A DNA stretch of 64,000 nt from Rhododendron vialii (Eukaryota > Streptophyta > Magnoliopsida > Ericales > Ericaceae). Location of the stretch: the NCBI RefSeq assembly GCF_030253575.1, contig NC_080559.1, positions 9,390,501 through 9,454,500 on the forward strand, given 5' to 3'. The position numbers were made by a program, and so were the translations under genes. Positions 1-12,700 of this stretch are shown here, piece by piece. Under the pieces are notes generated by a model, which did not search any database, had not been told where the DNA came from, and saw only the letters and a list, made by a program, of their open reading frames with translations. The first letter of the stretch is position 1; each line of letters opens with the position of its first letter.

Positions 1-2010
1 AACTGCATACCCCAAAGAATGTTTTGGAACATGCATGTGAAGCCTAAGAGCTCGAGCAACTGCTAAAATCGGTCCATTTTTCCGCTCAGCAACCCCATTT
101 TGTTGAAGAGTGGTTACACAAGCAGTTTGATGAATAATGCCATGAGTTTCAGTAAAATGCGTAAATTGATGAGAAATATATTCTTGGGCATTATCAGTCC
201 GCAAAATACGTAATTTGACATTAAATTGAGTGACAATTTCAACATAAAAATTAGAAAACACATAAAATAATTGAGACCGATCTTTGAGAAGATATACCCA
301 AGTTAAACGAGAAAAACCATCAATAAATGTAACAAAATAGCAAGCACCACATAAACTTATGGTACGAGATGGTCCCCAAATATCCGAATGAACTAAAGCA
401 AACGGTTCTAAACTAGGTGACTCAACTCATAAAGGAAAAGAAACCCTACGATGTTTACTGAGTTCATAAGTGTCACAATTAAAAGGAGAAAAATTAGGTA
501 AATCAGGGACTATCTTGCGAAGATTGGCAGAAGATGGGTGTCCAAAATAACAATGCCACTGGTAAGGTGTGGTAGTGGAGTGGAAGGCAGATAACTTGGA
601 AGGATTGAACGGCTGAAGGTAGTACAGACCATTCTTCTCATACCCCCCACCAATCATCCTTTGCGTTTTGAGATCCTGAAATTCACAATGAGAGGGATAG
701 AAGAGTACAGAACAATTGTGAGTTTGAGAAAGTTTATGAATGGAAAGTAGATTAAAAGGAAATTGTGGTAAGTATAAGACAAAAGTAAAAATAAGGCCAG
801 AGGCACGATAAGTACCAATGCCATGTATATGAATTTTAGTACCATCTGCAATAGTAACATAGGAAGGAACGGAAGGTGTAACAACATCAATAAGAAAAGA
901 CAAATCACCTGTCATATGATCACCTGTCATATGATCAGATGCGCCAAAATCGAGAATCCATGGAGCACTGCCGGTACGAGAAGATGAGTGAAAGCAAGTA
1001 TTACCTGATGAGACATGAGTCGCAATGGAAGTCGAAGATGCATTAGCCTTGTGAAACATGGAATCATACACAGCCCTAGAGATAGTAATCTGATCCGGAG
1101 GAGCCAACCCAGACGGCTCCCCCTCAAATGTAGCCTGATTAGCCCAAGCCGGCTTGCCATGAAGCTTCCAACAGAACTCAACAGTGTGATTGGTTGCATT
1201 GCAATGTGTATACTTCTTAGTGCCACGACCACCACGCCCCCCATGGCCGCCACGTCGACCACCACGTTCATAAGAACCACTACGACTGTGGGGAGGATTA
1301 GAGTGGCTAAAATTCCCAGAAGATGGAATAAGACTAGTAGCAGGAGCAGCTAGAGCAGATGGAATTGGATGCTCTAAAACAGAAGACTGAGGAGCAGCCC
1401 TTCGAACACGAGCAAAAGCCTCACCAACAGTAGGAACTTCCTTGCCGGAAAGAATTTGGGGACTGGGAGGAGCAAGTTCTGTATTCAGCCCGGACAAGAA
1501 TTTGGTAACTCGAAATTCATCTCTGTACTTCTGCTGAACCTTTAAATCTGTGGTTAAAGGTTGATAAACATTTAACTCATCCTACATCCCTTTTAAGGTG
1601 GAAAAGTACTCATCAACCGATTGATCTCCTTGTTGGAAAGAGAAAATATTCTGATAAATCTGATAAATGCGAGAGAGATTCTGTTCGGATGAATATAACT
1701 CATGTAAAGTATCACATACTTCTTTGGATGTGTCAAGGCATGCAGCATTGTTAAAAATATCAAGTTCAAGACTATTCCAAAGCAAAGTCATAATATACGA
1801 ATCATTTTGAATCCAAACAGAATTTTCAGATGGGGCATCAGTGATATAGGAAGTCTCACCACTTGCTCGCAAAGAAACAGTCACAACACGTGACCATGGC
1901 AAATAATTTGCCCCATTTAATTTAATTGAGGTGAGAGAACGACGATGAAGTGGATCCCTAACAGTGTCCTTAGAGCCAGATGTTTCGGTTTTCTTATTCT
2001 TATCACCCAT
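1..2010 (-). pseudogene. Copia gag-pol polyprotein, decayed, cut by window edge
   Basis: Reading leftward from an ATG at 2010, one frame gives a plant Copia polyprotein. A gag domain of the UBN2/retrotran_gag type covers about 2010-1585. A zinc knuckle near 1215-1155 follows, then an aspartic protease near 960, a GAG-pre-integrase region near 570-430, and the integrase core from about 400 to the window start. The integrase keeps HSD, RTDN and QNGVAER, the usual D, D, E positions. Two in-frame stops break it: TAG at 1582-1584, where relatives have Trp, and TGA at 427-429. The protease motif reads DFGA instead of DSGA. The knuckle begins with Tyr where the first zinc-binding Cys belongs, and a short DHMTG segment is duplicated. 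Reverse transcriptase and RNase H would lie outside the window. The element cannot encode a working polyprotein but is only mildly degraded. Confidence 0.9.
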
Positions 2011-2297
2011 AATACGAGAGCAAACCAAAAAATAAGAATAAACCAAATATTACCAGATCTGGTGGGGATGCAACAGAGATACCCGGAGTTAATATAATTT
2101 AGATGAGGGTCTCAGTGTTGCTGAGAACTGAGAGTACTTCGTCGGATAAGATGGATTTCTCAGATAGGTCTGAGAAACAGAGATCGTTCGAGAGAGAATA
2201 GAGACAAGCTCCCTAGCTCTAAAAAAGAGGATAAAGACGATACTTGGTCGAGAGACCAAGAAAAGAAGAGAAAGAAGAAATCAGGTTCTTGGAACCC

Positions 2298-2309
2298 GAT
2301 CTGATACCA
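2298..2309 (-). promoter_or_regulatory. Retrotransposon primer-binding site (initiator tRNA-Met)
   Basis: Minus strand reads TGGTATCAGATC immediately after the LTR. This is the usual Copia primer site, complementary to the 3' end of initiator methionine tRNA, with one or two changes. The stretch from here to the gag start at 2010 is the untranslated leader. Confidence 0.75.
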
Positions 2310-2503
2310 TGTCGAAATACTTGAATGATATATTATTCTTCTCACAATGAGGTACAATATATAGACTGAATACAAAGTAAAATAAGGAAATAAAATAAAA
2401 TAAAATAAAATCCCTAATTGATTCTACCTAATCAAATCCCTAATTGATTCTACCTAATTGAGTATCTTCCTAATTACATTCAATACATTAAATACAGTCA
2501 ACA
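2310..2503 (-). repeat. 5' LTR of the Copia element
   Basis: The plus-strand sequence runs from TGTCGAAATA to GTCAACA, so read on the minus strand it starts TGTTGAC and ends TCGACA, an imperfect terminal inverted repeat bounded by TG and CA. It is about 194 bp and AT-rich, with a TATA-like TCTATATATTG on the minus strand near 2355. It directly abuts a primer-binding site, which fixes the inner edge. The outer edge is inferred from the TG end. The matching 3' LTR is beyond the window. Confidence 0.7.
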
Positions 2504-2586
2504 CATATACAAGTCTAAAATATAGTATAACTACTCGAACTCAAAGAGAGCTAGTCACCCTCGTGGTCGATGCCACATGCCTGACT

Positions 2587-2790
2587 AAGGGGTTGAAGCA
2601 AACAAGCTAACTCTGCTTGAGCCGAGCTAAGCTTGGCGCAAACCCAGCAAGCCAAGCTCAAGCTTTTCATTATTTTGGATTGAGCTCGAGCCAAGCTCAA
2701 GTAGAGCGTAAATGTACCGACCCAAGCTTGAATATTCCAAAGCTTGACTTGGCTTGGCTCATTTGCAGCCCTTTAACTTGTTGGGTTTTG
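2587..2790. repeat. GAGCTCGAGC-rich dispersed repeat
   Basis: The segment is built from degenerate copies of AGCTCGAGCC, AGCTTGGC and AGCCAAGCTC and ends in TTTGCAGCCC. A second copy with the same vocabulary and the same TTTGCAGCCC end lies at about 42268-42500. It looks like a dispersed transposon-derived repeat common in plants. I cannot assign the superfamily. Confidence 0.5.
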
Positions 2791-4770
2791 AAATTTTGTA
2801 AAATATCGATCTAACATTTTCGTGACGGATTGTAAGAGTGCAAATTCTTTAGATTTCTTGCCTTATTTGACTATTGACATCCCAAGTTGCCTTCCCAATT
2901 TTTACTTTACATTTTAACCTTTTAAATCCATAATTACTTTCTAAATTTCCACTTTTTATATGCTCTGCAGCCATATATTTGCTCCTATTTTTGTAAAACC
3001 CTGTGCATTGCACGGGTGACTCTTAGTGTTTGATTACAATGTTTCTCAATATAGCCAATAATTCTGAGAACTTACTTCGATTTGATAATTTGTGTGATAT
3101 AAAAATGGAAAAGACCTGTTTACACTATTTAACAGAAGTCAACGCAAGACTATGACCTCGTAATACCATTGTGAAGGTCAAATTCAAATTGGCTACAACA
3201 GCCGACCTTTGATACATCATAGTTTTATATATCTTGCATCATCCATGTACATTCCACTTACGCCAATGATGTACATTTAAAGGGTAATAACAAAAAATAG
3301 CTTTCCATTTATATCTACAGCCTTGCAGGTTTTCCTTCAAACCATTTTGAAGAGTTTTCAGGGAGTGAAGAACGAAGCATCGTTCTGGATTCCAATATAA
3401 TATTTGCGAAGTGTTGCCTGTAATATTGTGACTCATTCACACAACATCCATTGCGATTGTGTTTGAGTTATTTTGGGAGACGAGCAAGTGGTAATTGGTG
3501 ATTGGTGTGCAGTAATGCTACATGCCAAAAAAAAAACTCATGAATCAAACAAAGTAGTTACAAGATTCTTTAGTTGAAACGCATTGCTGACCACAAACTT
3601 GAAGTTATATCATCACCAAAATAATTTCCTAGGCAATAGCAATTATTCCAAGATAGCATGAAAAGACATAGGATGAGAGAAGAAAGGAGAGAGGAAAGGA
3701 ATTTTACTTACATTTGAGTAGGCAGCGAAAAAAGATTCCGGATAACGGTATATGCAAGAAATCTTGTCTACAGTCAAAAAAGGATATAAACTACTAATCA
3801 AGGAAAATTTTAAAACTTGTCAATTCTTTTAGGTGTGCCCAAATACGATACTCTCTGAGTCTCCATCACATGTTTGTGAATATTGACCGGAAGTAAATAA
3901 TTTTAAAAAAAAAATGATATGGAACATGGTAAGTAAAGTAACTTGCCCAAAAAAAGAAGCTAGTGAGAAAAGTTAAGGTTATAGAAAACCTACTTTTCAA
4001 TCAAAACAAAAAAAAAAGTTGAAGAAACACAAACGTGATAATGACAAGTTTAAGCCACAATTAGTATGTGATTTCATGGAGGGAAGGAAAAACTAAGGGA
4101 CGATGAGGGCCGTGGCCCTAGATCATGTGAGGAATATACCCTTTGCATATATGGTGGTGTAATAATTTCAAGAATTTGATTAAATTGTTCTCTAAATTAG
4201 TGCTACACATGGTGGCACCCAACTAATTTCATTCTTCTTCCTTTTCAGCATTCTTTCTTTTTCTTGTATTTCAAAGAATTCCATTCACTGAAGATTGAAG
4301 AAATATGTATTGCGAGGTACTCTCTTCTCAAAACTAGGTCGATTAGTAATTTCTCAAACGTCTCCTTTCTCACTAAAGCTATCAATGCCTCAGACTGTCT
4401 TGGCTTCCCCTAGTTCTAAAAGGCTTGAAAAGAAACATCTTTTAAGTTCATATTTCAATCTTATTTGTTTTGAAATTCAAAAAGAAAAATGTTGCATAAA
4501 GCTATATGCTCTTCGTGGAATCTTCCAGCGAATCCCAATGGATAGATGTAGAGAAAATACTTAACAAAGGAAACGCTCTCCATAAAACTTTCTGCTTAGA
4601 ATAGAGAATCCTGCCCGTGATCTCGTATCGATCAAGTCAAAATCTCGTTGGATTTTGTCAGTATCACGATCGAAAGCAATCAATTCAATACATTATGTAA
4701 TCAAAGCAAAGATGATATGTGTGTGTGTGTGTCAAAAAATCTCAATGAACATGTGTGTAAAGTGTTGTCC
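2791..4770. other. AT-rich intergenic stretch, no gene seen
   Basis: I see no supported gene here. It contains a CCTGTGCATTGCACGGGTG motif near 2999-3017, which recurs in plant mobile elements, several poly(A) runs and a short (GT)n tract near 4716-4731. Open frames at 3239-3436 (-) and 4295-4564 (+) match nothing I recognise and lack exon signals. Confidence 0.5.
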
Positions 4771-4776
4771 ATAGTT

Positions 4777-4860
4777 GTCAAAGGCAACGCCTAGGCAAGA
4801 GGCGCCTCAAGGCAATGGATTCTCGCCTTGAGGGGTGCAAGGCGACTTCAACTAGGTGAT
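4777..4860. repeat. GGCGCC-rich end of an unclassified transposon
   Basis: Starting near TAGTTGTCAAAGGC, this stretch repeats AGGCGCCTCAAGGC-type words. That vocabulary is typical of a widespread plant repeat. It stands directly next to the foldback at 4888 and may be its host element. No matching inverted end was found. Confidence 0.35.
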
Positions 4861-4887
4861 GCCAACACATTTGAGAAAAATGGCAAC

Positions 4888-5313
4888 ACATTTGAGAAAA
4901 GCTATCACGCACTCAAACGCCCTAACCTGATACCTCTTGATTCATCTTTATCACTGCATTTGGCGGGTGGAGCGCATCTTGCTGAGCCATATCTGTCATA
5001 GAACGGAGATAGAGAACACTAAAGTAGCTGAGAGAGAGAACATTCAACCTGAAGTAGCTAAAGTAGCTGAGAGAGAGAACATTCAACCTTAGGTGAATAG
5101 GATGGTTTTGGACGAGCATCCAGCGTGCCTGGCTTATGCGAAAACTTCCACGCTGGATGCTCGTCCAAAACCATCCCATTCACCTAAGGTTGAATGTTCT
5201 CTCTCAGCTACTTCGGTGTTCACTATCTCCGGTTCCTATGACAGATATGGCTCAACAAGATGCACTCCACTTGCCAGATGCAGTGATATGCGCGATAGTT
5301 TTTCTCAAATGTG
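4888..5313. mobile_element. Foldback/MITE hairpin with 21-nt loop
   Basis: The left arm (about 4888-5127) and right arm (5149-5313) are inverted copies: CATTTGAGAAAAGCTATC on the left answers GATAGTTTTTCTCAAATG on the right. The innermost part is perfect and ends at GCATCCAGCGTG / CACGCTGGATGC, leaving a loop of only 21 nt (5128-5148). The left arm is longer because a segment of about 39 bp containing AAGTAGCTGAGAGAGAGAAC is repeated in tandem. There is no coding capacity. It is best explained as a young non-autonomous foldback transposon. The transcript would fold into a long hairpin. Confidence 0.8.
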
Positions 5314-5822
5314 TTTTTATCAACGGCCTTTTTTCATACTATATCTTCTGGGGCGGGAAATCAACACTTTTCGGTAAAGATCAATTGTTGTTTTTTCGTA
5401 AATGCCTCAATTATCTCCTTTAATTGTTTTTTTTGGGTAAATGTCTCATTATTTTTTGTTGATTAATCATCCGTTCAAGTAGTCTAAAAAAAAAAAAATT
5501 ATGACCGAAAGCAAAAAAAGTTAAGTTAAGTTTTGGCTTTGACAAGCTCTCTTGATCTTCTAGTCGAAATTTCCGATTTTTCCCACATTGTTTTGAATTG
5601 GGAAACAGGGAAATATAAAAAAATTAAATAAAGACGAAAAAAGTGTCGAATTTCTGTTTATCCAATGGAGAATTTCACATGCAGAACATCTTTGATCACC
5701 TCTTCCATTACAGGTCATGTTAGAACAACAAAAAGACGATAAATTTCCAAAGCCGAAGGAAACGAGTCTAAGAATTTGATGATGAATGGGTGGAAATGAA
5801 AAGCCCTAAATTATAACGGTAC

Positions 5823-5929
5823 TTGTTCGGCAAGGAAGGCGCCGACGACTACGAAGGTGACGTATACGGGTGTTCGTCGCATAACGACTCTGTATAGCCC
5901 TTCGAGAAGAGTCGAGCAGGGGCGTCCGT
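5823..5929 (-). pseudogene. QCR9 (complex III subunit 9) first-exon fragment
   Basis: On the minus strand one frame reads EGLYRVVMRRTPVYVTFVVV followed by GAFLAEQ, which closely matches the N-terminal half of plant mitochondrial ubiquinol-cytochrome c reductase subunit 9, including its single membrane helix. The start is damaged: the expected ATG reads ACG at 5929-5927, and the Gly-rich linker before EGLYRV is missing, which puts the first residues in another frame. The match stops at CAA followed by GT, a plausible old splice donor. This suggests a genomic exon relic, not a retrocopy. I found no second exon to the left. The surrounding base composition is locally GC-rich, as in a former coding exon. 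The family identification is by eye. Confidence 0.7.
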
Positions 5930-6660
5930 GCCTCTGTTCTTCGCCGGGTGTTATGCACTCCACAGACGAAGGAATTTCGAAACTCCTTCAAAACTCCCTT
6001 TCGCACCAATGATTAAAAAGACTTCACATCAAACCTTCCTACGGGCAATGGTTCAGTCAAGTGCGGCTACAATCAGTTTGGTCAGTTTGGTCTGGCTATG
6101 CTCGTTCATTTTTTAGAATTCGTCGACCTCGTTAAAAATCAAATTAATCGAATATAGTTTAATATAAAATTGAAATTTTGTAAAATAATGCATTAAATTT
6201 ATAAAAAAAAAAGGTATGCAACACTGAATTATAACACATTTATTAAGGACATGCAAATTTAGGCCAGAGCCTCCGGGGCTTTTTAGTTTTTTTTTTCTTT
6301 CGAATCTTTGCAGGATGTGGGTCAAATTCTCACATTAAAAGATTAAGAGGACGAGAGAAATAAAAAATATAAAAATATAAACAAAAAATTCACATTAAAC
6401 GACGAAATTCCTCCCAAAATTGATCTTTTTGACTTTATGAGTATTTTTTCGTTTTCTTATATGAATTTTTTCAATTTTAATCTCTGCTATAGTACTAGAT
6501 TTTTTCCTTCCCTTTGCCACGAAAAGTATAAGGTAGAAATTTAATCTTGTACTAAAAATTAAGAGAAAACAAATAAAATAATCTCTCGAAAAAAACCTGA
6601 AAAATTAGGCCAAATTCACCCTTACTAGTCACGTGTTGACCACACTCCTCGTGCGGCTCG
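5930..6660. other. AT-rich upstream region of CIA1
   Basis: I see no gene. It is AT-rich with poly(A)/poly(T) runs. From about 6661 to 6769 the sequence turns pyrimidine-rich, including a CCCCCTCTCTCTCCCCTC stretch, which is probably the CIA1 5' untranslated leader. Confidence 0.4.
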
Positions 6661-6769
6661 GGCCAGTTGATCCCGCCGCTCAGGTCCCCAAACCGCCCAC
6701 CCCCAACCCCCCCTCTCTCTCCCCTCTTCCTAGACCCTGCCAAACCCTCCAAATCGCCAAATCTGTACG

Positions 6770-9700
6770 ATGAACCTCTACGACGGCAGCTACGAGCTGA
6801 AGGAGATTCAGAGGCTAGAAGGCCACACCGACAGGGTCTGGGGCCTGGCCTGGAACCCCACCACCGGCGCCGACGGTGTTCCGGCCGTGCTCGCCTCTTG
6901 CAGCGGCGACAAGACCGTCCGAATCTGGCAGCAGAGCCCACTCACCGGTTCCTTCGAGTGCAAGGTCCCTTCCTCTCTCTCGCTCTCTCTCGATTTTTCG
7001 CCCCTGTTTTGTGGCTCACTAGTTTTGGTAAACCGTAAACGGGAAATAAAAGGGAGAGGCTTTAGCGTTTATACATTGAATTTCAGCCCAAGTTAGGCAA
7101 AATTAGGATTCTTTCGCTCTAGGTTTGTAGTATGAAAAACAATTCTGCTAAACTTGGTCAGTTAATTGAATCAGCAACAGGAATTTAAGTTTTTGATTAT
7201 GCCAAAAATGCTACTATCTTGACCAGTTATTTTTACCATCGGTTTTGACACACTTCTTGCTTATGCATTAGTGTTAGTTAGTACTTCATGGGGATGCATC
7301 GAACCAATATTCATTCGGTGTAGCATGCCAGTGGAGGAGCCATGATTTAAATTTGGACGTGGAACTCAAATATATATCAATATACTTACCTACCTGGTAA
7401 AAAGGTAGACGTGTTCTACGGTTAACCATTACTTAATCATCCATCTAACATTGAACGGAAATACTTTAATGTTTCCATCTAAATGGAGCTCGACGTTCTT
7501 TCAAATATCAAAAATCGTCCATGATTTCTTCTATACAAATAGTCAAAAGTCTTTCTCTCTGTGGAATAATGCTGTTTCTATTTTGCGATCCCGGACTTTA
7601 TTATTTTATTTTTTTGGGTACCTGGGTGTGGCACCTGTGAAGTGCCACTCCCCCCACTTAATGCCTCCGGCTCTGTAGCATGCCAAGGGGTAAGTGTAAA
7701 AACAGAAATGATTAAAGGAGATGGTCAGCACCACATTGCCCAAAGTTCAAAAAAAGGCTATCTTTTTGCCTGCATTTTTTGTCCACCTAAGATACAATGA
7801 TTTGGTTTGCTGGTTCTTCTGCATCATGTTCATCGTGCTTGGTTTCCTTTGGATGCTGTTGAATTGTTGAGTAGGAAGGAAGGAGAGAAAGACTCTTCTT
7901 TGTTATATTTCCATCTTATTTCCCAACAAGCCAAAGGGGAAATTTTGAAAAAAATGATAACCAAAAGAGCTCATATTGCATAGGCCCGATACTTATCATA
8001 AGCTTAATGATTGGTGTCTTCTACTTTCATGGGCTGACCCATGACAAATTTCATGAATTTGTGTGGGAAAAATTCAACCGCAATTGGAAAGGATTGAATC
8101 AGGGAGGGGATGAGAATCTCTGAGATGGAACCCTGGTTTGCTTGCACCAATAGAACATGACAAGAACCACCTGACCGAGGTTGGCTTGAAGGCACTCTGA
8201 TGGCTAAGTTAGCGAGTGAAGAAAAGGGTATAAGCTGTCAAAGTAACATGAAGAAGTGTTGTATTGAGCATATCTTTACAGGATGTGATGTATTTTTAGT
8301 GTGTACTTGGCTAGCAAGTTAGGATTTGGTACCTGGGCCACCCAACTCTAAGTCAGCCACGCGTCATGCCGTGCTCTTCGATGTGGGCCTTGTTGCCCCT
8401 AGTTTTGTCTTGACCTCCTTCAAAATTCTTTAAGTTTATTTCAGTGGGCTTTGTTGGCTGCAAAGAACACCATTTAGTTGCTAAGAGAAAAATTTGCAAG
8501 GAAACATAATTTATCAAAGGTTCAGAGTTCTATGTTTGGTATCAAGAAGGTAAAGTAATCTAGCTTATGACATGGGTTGGAGTGTTTTGCTGTCATGGCC
8601 TGACCCATAACAAATTTGATGTGATTTGTGTGGGAGAAATTCAACCGCAATTGGAAAGGACTGAATCAACTCTGGTTAAGGTAGGAAGGGAGGGAGGAGA
8701 ATGGTTCAACTAGACTGCTCCTATGATTTGCATAGAAAACACAATGAGAACTGCTCAACCAAGGTTGGCCAGAGGGCACTTCAACATCTGAGTGAAGATT
8801 AGTGAAGATTACAAACAATGAAAGTACAATACGAGTAAGGTTGTTGCATTGAACATTCCTTTACAGTGCGTAGTTTGTTAGTATTGTGTTTGTACTGGAC
8901 CCTGAGCCCAAGATGCCATCTCTCATCTACTGTAAATTGTCTTTACTAGGTGCCTTGGCATTTTATGCAGCATATAGGACATAGAAGTCTTGTGCATATT
9001 TCGTGGTATATTCATTTTGTTTATTCCGTTGGTCTTTTATTTTGCTATTGTCCATATTGAATTCGCTCAATTGAATATTCTCTATGATTTTTTTTTCTGG
9101 AATGTTTGGTATATGATACACAGGCAGTTTTGGAAGAAACACAAACAAGGACAATTCGATCATGTGCCTGGTCCCCATCTGGTAAATTATTGGCGACTGC
9201 AAGTTTTGATGCCACCACTGCTATTTGGGAACATATTGGGGATGATTTTGAATGTGTGTCCACTTTGGAGGTATTATTTGATGTTGTTATTCCATATTTG
9301 GATTATTTTGAGTCTTGACATTTGTTTTTCTCCTCATCGGAATAGGCAGTGGCTGCAAGTTTGCATTTTGATATTCTCGTACTGACTATAAAGATGAAAG
9401 AATCGATATTGCAATTAAAGAAAAGAAAAGAGTGAAGTGATTCAATGGACACTTGTCTTATCCAGTTTTACAGATATCATCATTCAAAATCTTGGCATCT
9501 TAGTATCTTTTGCCATGTATTTTGTTTATTTTAAAAAGTTCTAATTTTGGTAATTTAGGGACATGAAAATGAAGTAAAAAGCGTTTCCTGGAATGCATCT
9601 GGGTCGCTGCTTGCATCTTGTGGCCGAGATAAATCTGTTTGGATTTGGGAAGTACTGCCTGGGAATGAGTTTGATTGCGTTTCGGTGTTGCAAGGGCATA

Positions 9701-12700
9701 CACAAGATGTTAAAATGGTCCAGTGGCATCCGTCGATGGATGTTCTGTTCTCGTGTGGCTATGATAACACCATCAAGGTAGACTTCATCATGTGTTATCC
9801 TGTCAACTTGTGCAGCTTTCAGTCAAGTTAAGGAAATTGGATGGCATGTAGGAATAGAATACTAAATGCATCGATTCTTCTACAGGTTTGGGCGGAGGAT
9901 GGTGACGATGATTGGAGTTGTGTTCAAACATTAGGTGAATCTAACAAGTACTACCTTAACCCTGAATCTTGTTTTTCTTTAAAGTGGACATGAACCTGTT
10001 GGTGTTATTTCCTCTGGTGTCTTTTTTTGGGATTACTTAGCCAAGAACTTGAAAGTTGAAATGTGTTGTTTTCTATGGATCTAATTTTAATGCTCTTTTT
10101 TGTTGAACAGTAGTACCAATGCATGAAATCCTCTTTTATCTGTGATTTGAGAGGTTTATACTTTAGATTAGTAGATTTATGGGAGAAGAAGATGATTAGT
10201 TGGCAAAGTTTAACTTTTTAGATTTCTACGCCACCATCTGCAAGCAATGAGGTTTTGTTCTACTTAAGTCTTTCTGTTCTGTAACTCTAATTTAAGAGAA
10301 AGGCCATCCGATAGTGCTTGTCCTATCATGCATGGATTCTTGTATAGATGGATGGGCAGAAGCTTCAACGTTTCGACCTATTTCACAAGTGGCTAACCTT
10401 AGAACATCTCCAATGCATGATGGCCAACATATCAAGTTTTGGCATGCTGTAACATTAAAAATGCCAAAATTAACAACCTTTTTCTATTCCCCGACATGCT
10501 ATTCATTCAAATTTTTTCAAACAAATTCAAATAGCACTTTTGGGCCCCATTTAGAGGGAGAAAGAGAAAAGGTCATTTGGCAATGGGATATCTGATATAA
10601 TTTTTGTTCATGCTATGACAATGTGATATCTTGCAATTTAATTTTTTTTGGTCTATAACTACAAACAGACTTCAGTTATTCTGCCATGTTATATTTCTTT
10701 TACCTATCATTGTTTGGATGTGTTACTTTTTTTCCTGAAGACCATTTTAGGGCTTACAAGTTGTAATATAAACTTACTGGTTCCTAGTATATGAGCTTAT
10801 GAATAAACAGGGCGATGAATACATTATTGACTGGTTGTCTTTTCAGTGGACACTCATCTACAGTCTGGGCCCTCTCATTTAATGCTAGCGGAGACAAGAT
10901 GGTTACCTGCAGGTATGTATAATGCTTCTCACATCTTCATTCCTGTTTATTGCAATACGAGATTAGGATTCATTTGCATATTGGGGACAATGTAACAATT
11001 ATACTTGCTGGATTTGCAGTGATGATCTCACTATAAAAATTTGGGGCACAGACATCATAGCAATGCAGTCTGGGGATGGTAATGCAACTTGGTGAGGAAT
11101 ACATCTTGTGCCTTTGACTGTATATAATTGAGGAGTGGATTTTTTCCTTCTTCTTAAGAGGAGATAAATTTTGCAGCTACAATCTGGAAAGTTAAGCGCA
11201 AAAGTTTTTTGCCTTGAGTGCCCATCGTTAACTTCCAAATGTGTTAAATTACTCGGATAACTTGAGCAGAAGTAATTATCGCATTCAAGGGCTATCCGAG
11301 AATGAAGGAACAAGGACGACTATAAATGTTTAGGTCTCTTCTTTTATGAAAATATGGTTGGATAATGGATAATTATGTTTACCTTCAGAAAATTGAGTTA
11401 ACACAGTTAGCTAGAGTGATGCCAATTAATTTGAGGTTTTAGTACTATAGCTTTTAGGTTTTGCTTTTTATTCTGAAGTGTACTTCTATGCCACTTAAAT
11501 TTTTTCACATACTCTAATGAACTAAGACATGGATGAAATATACCAACCATGTTTACATGAAACACACTAGAAACATTGCTATGGAAATATTGTGGTTCGG
11601 AACAGGCATATTTGAAGATTCCCTCACGATTTATGCTAATTACCTTTTGGCTACTGCCAAAGAATTGTATAGATCTCATTGTTGTATCCTTTTCATTATT
11701 TCGCAATAAATTTCAAGTGAGCTGTAGTTTTATTCTCTGTCTTAAGGTATAAAATCCCACATTGCTTCGAAATGGAATGGGTAATTACTTAATCTAACAT
11801 TGGGGCCTCCCCACCCAAAACCTTAAGCTTGGGTTGGGTACGAAATTTCCACACGGTATCAAAGCGGGCGCATTCCATGCAAAATTTAAAATTGAGAAAG
11901 CCCACACTCCATGATGACAGACCTGAAAAAAGGTTGCACGAAGATAGACCAAAAAAATGGCTACACATGACAGTCCTAAATGTGGCTTCACGTGAGAGGG
12001 GGTGTTGAATATAGTCCCTCATTGTTTAGGTACGGAACAAGAGATCACTTAATAGCATGAGGGACTTCTTCACTCATTGCTAATTGGTTTTGGGTTGGAT
12101 ACAAAGTTTTCCCCAGGTGCCAAAGTGGGGCCCATTCCACCCAACTTTTTACAAAACTCACAATCCACACCTCACGATGACAGATCCAACAAAAAGATTG
12201 CACAATGATAGACCCAAAAAGAGGCTACACTTGATAGACCTCACACGCGGATGCACGTGAGGGGAGATGTTAAGATATGAAATCCAGCATTGCTTCGGAA
12301 TGGAACATGTGATCACTTGGTCTAATGTTGTGGACCTCTCCACCTAAAAGCTTAAGCTTCAGCTTTTGGGTTGGATTCATAGTTTCCACAGTCTGACCAG
12401 TTTTATTCATATTGGTGAAGTGCTTTTCCATGCTTTCAATTTACTGCAACATGTACTGATTAAATGGCTCTTTTGGTGTTTTGTCAGGAGCCATCTCTGC
12501 ACCCTTTCTGGTTATCACGACAGAACAATCTTTTCAGTGCATTGGTCAAGGTAGCAAGACTGCGTTGTTGTGACGAATATTTCTTTCTTCTGCTAACTAC
12601 ACGTGCTTAAATATTTATTCTGTTCTTGATTCCGAGTTACTCTCTCATTCATTAATGCCTGCACTCACACACATGTAGTCATGCACAAACACTCAAACAA

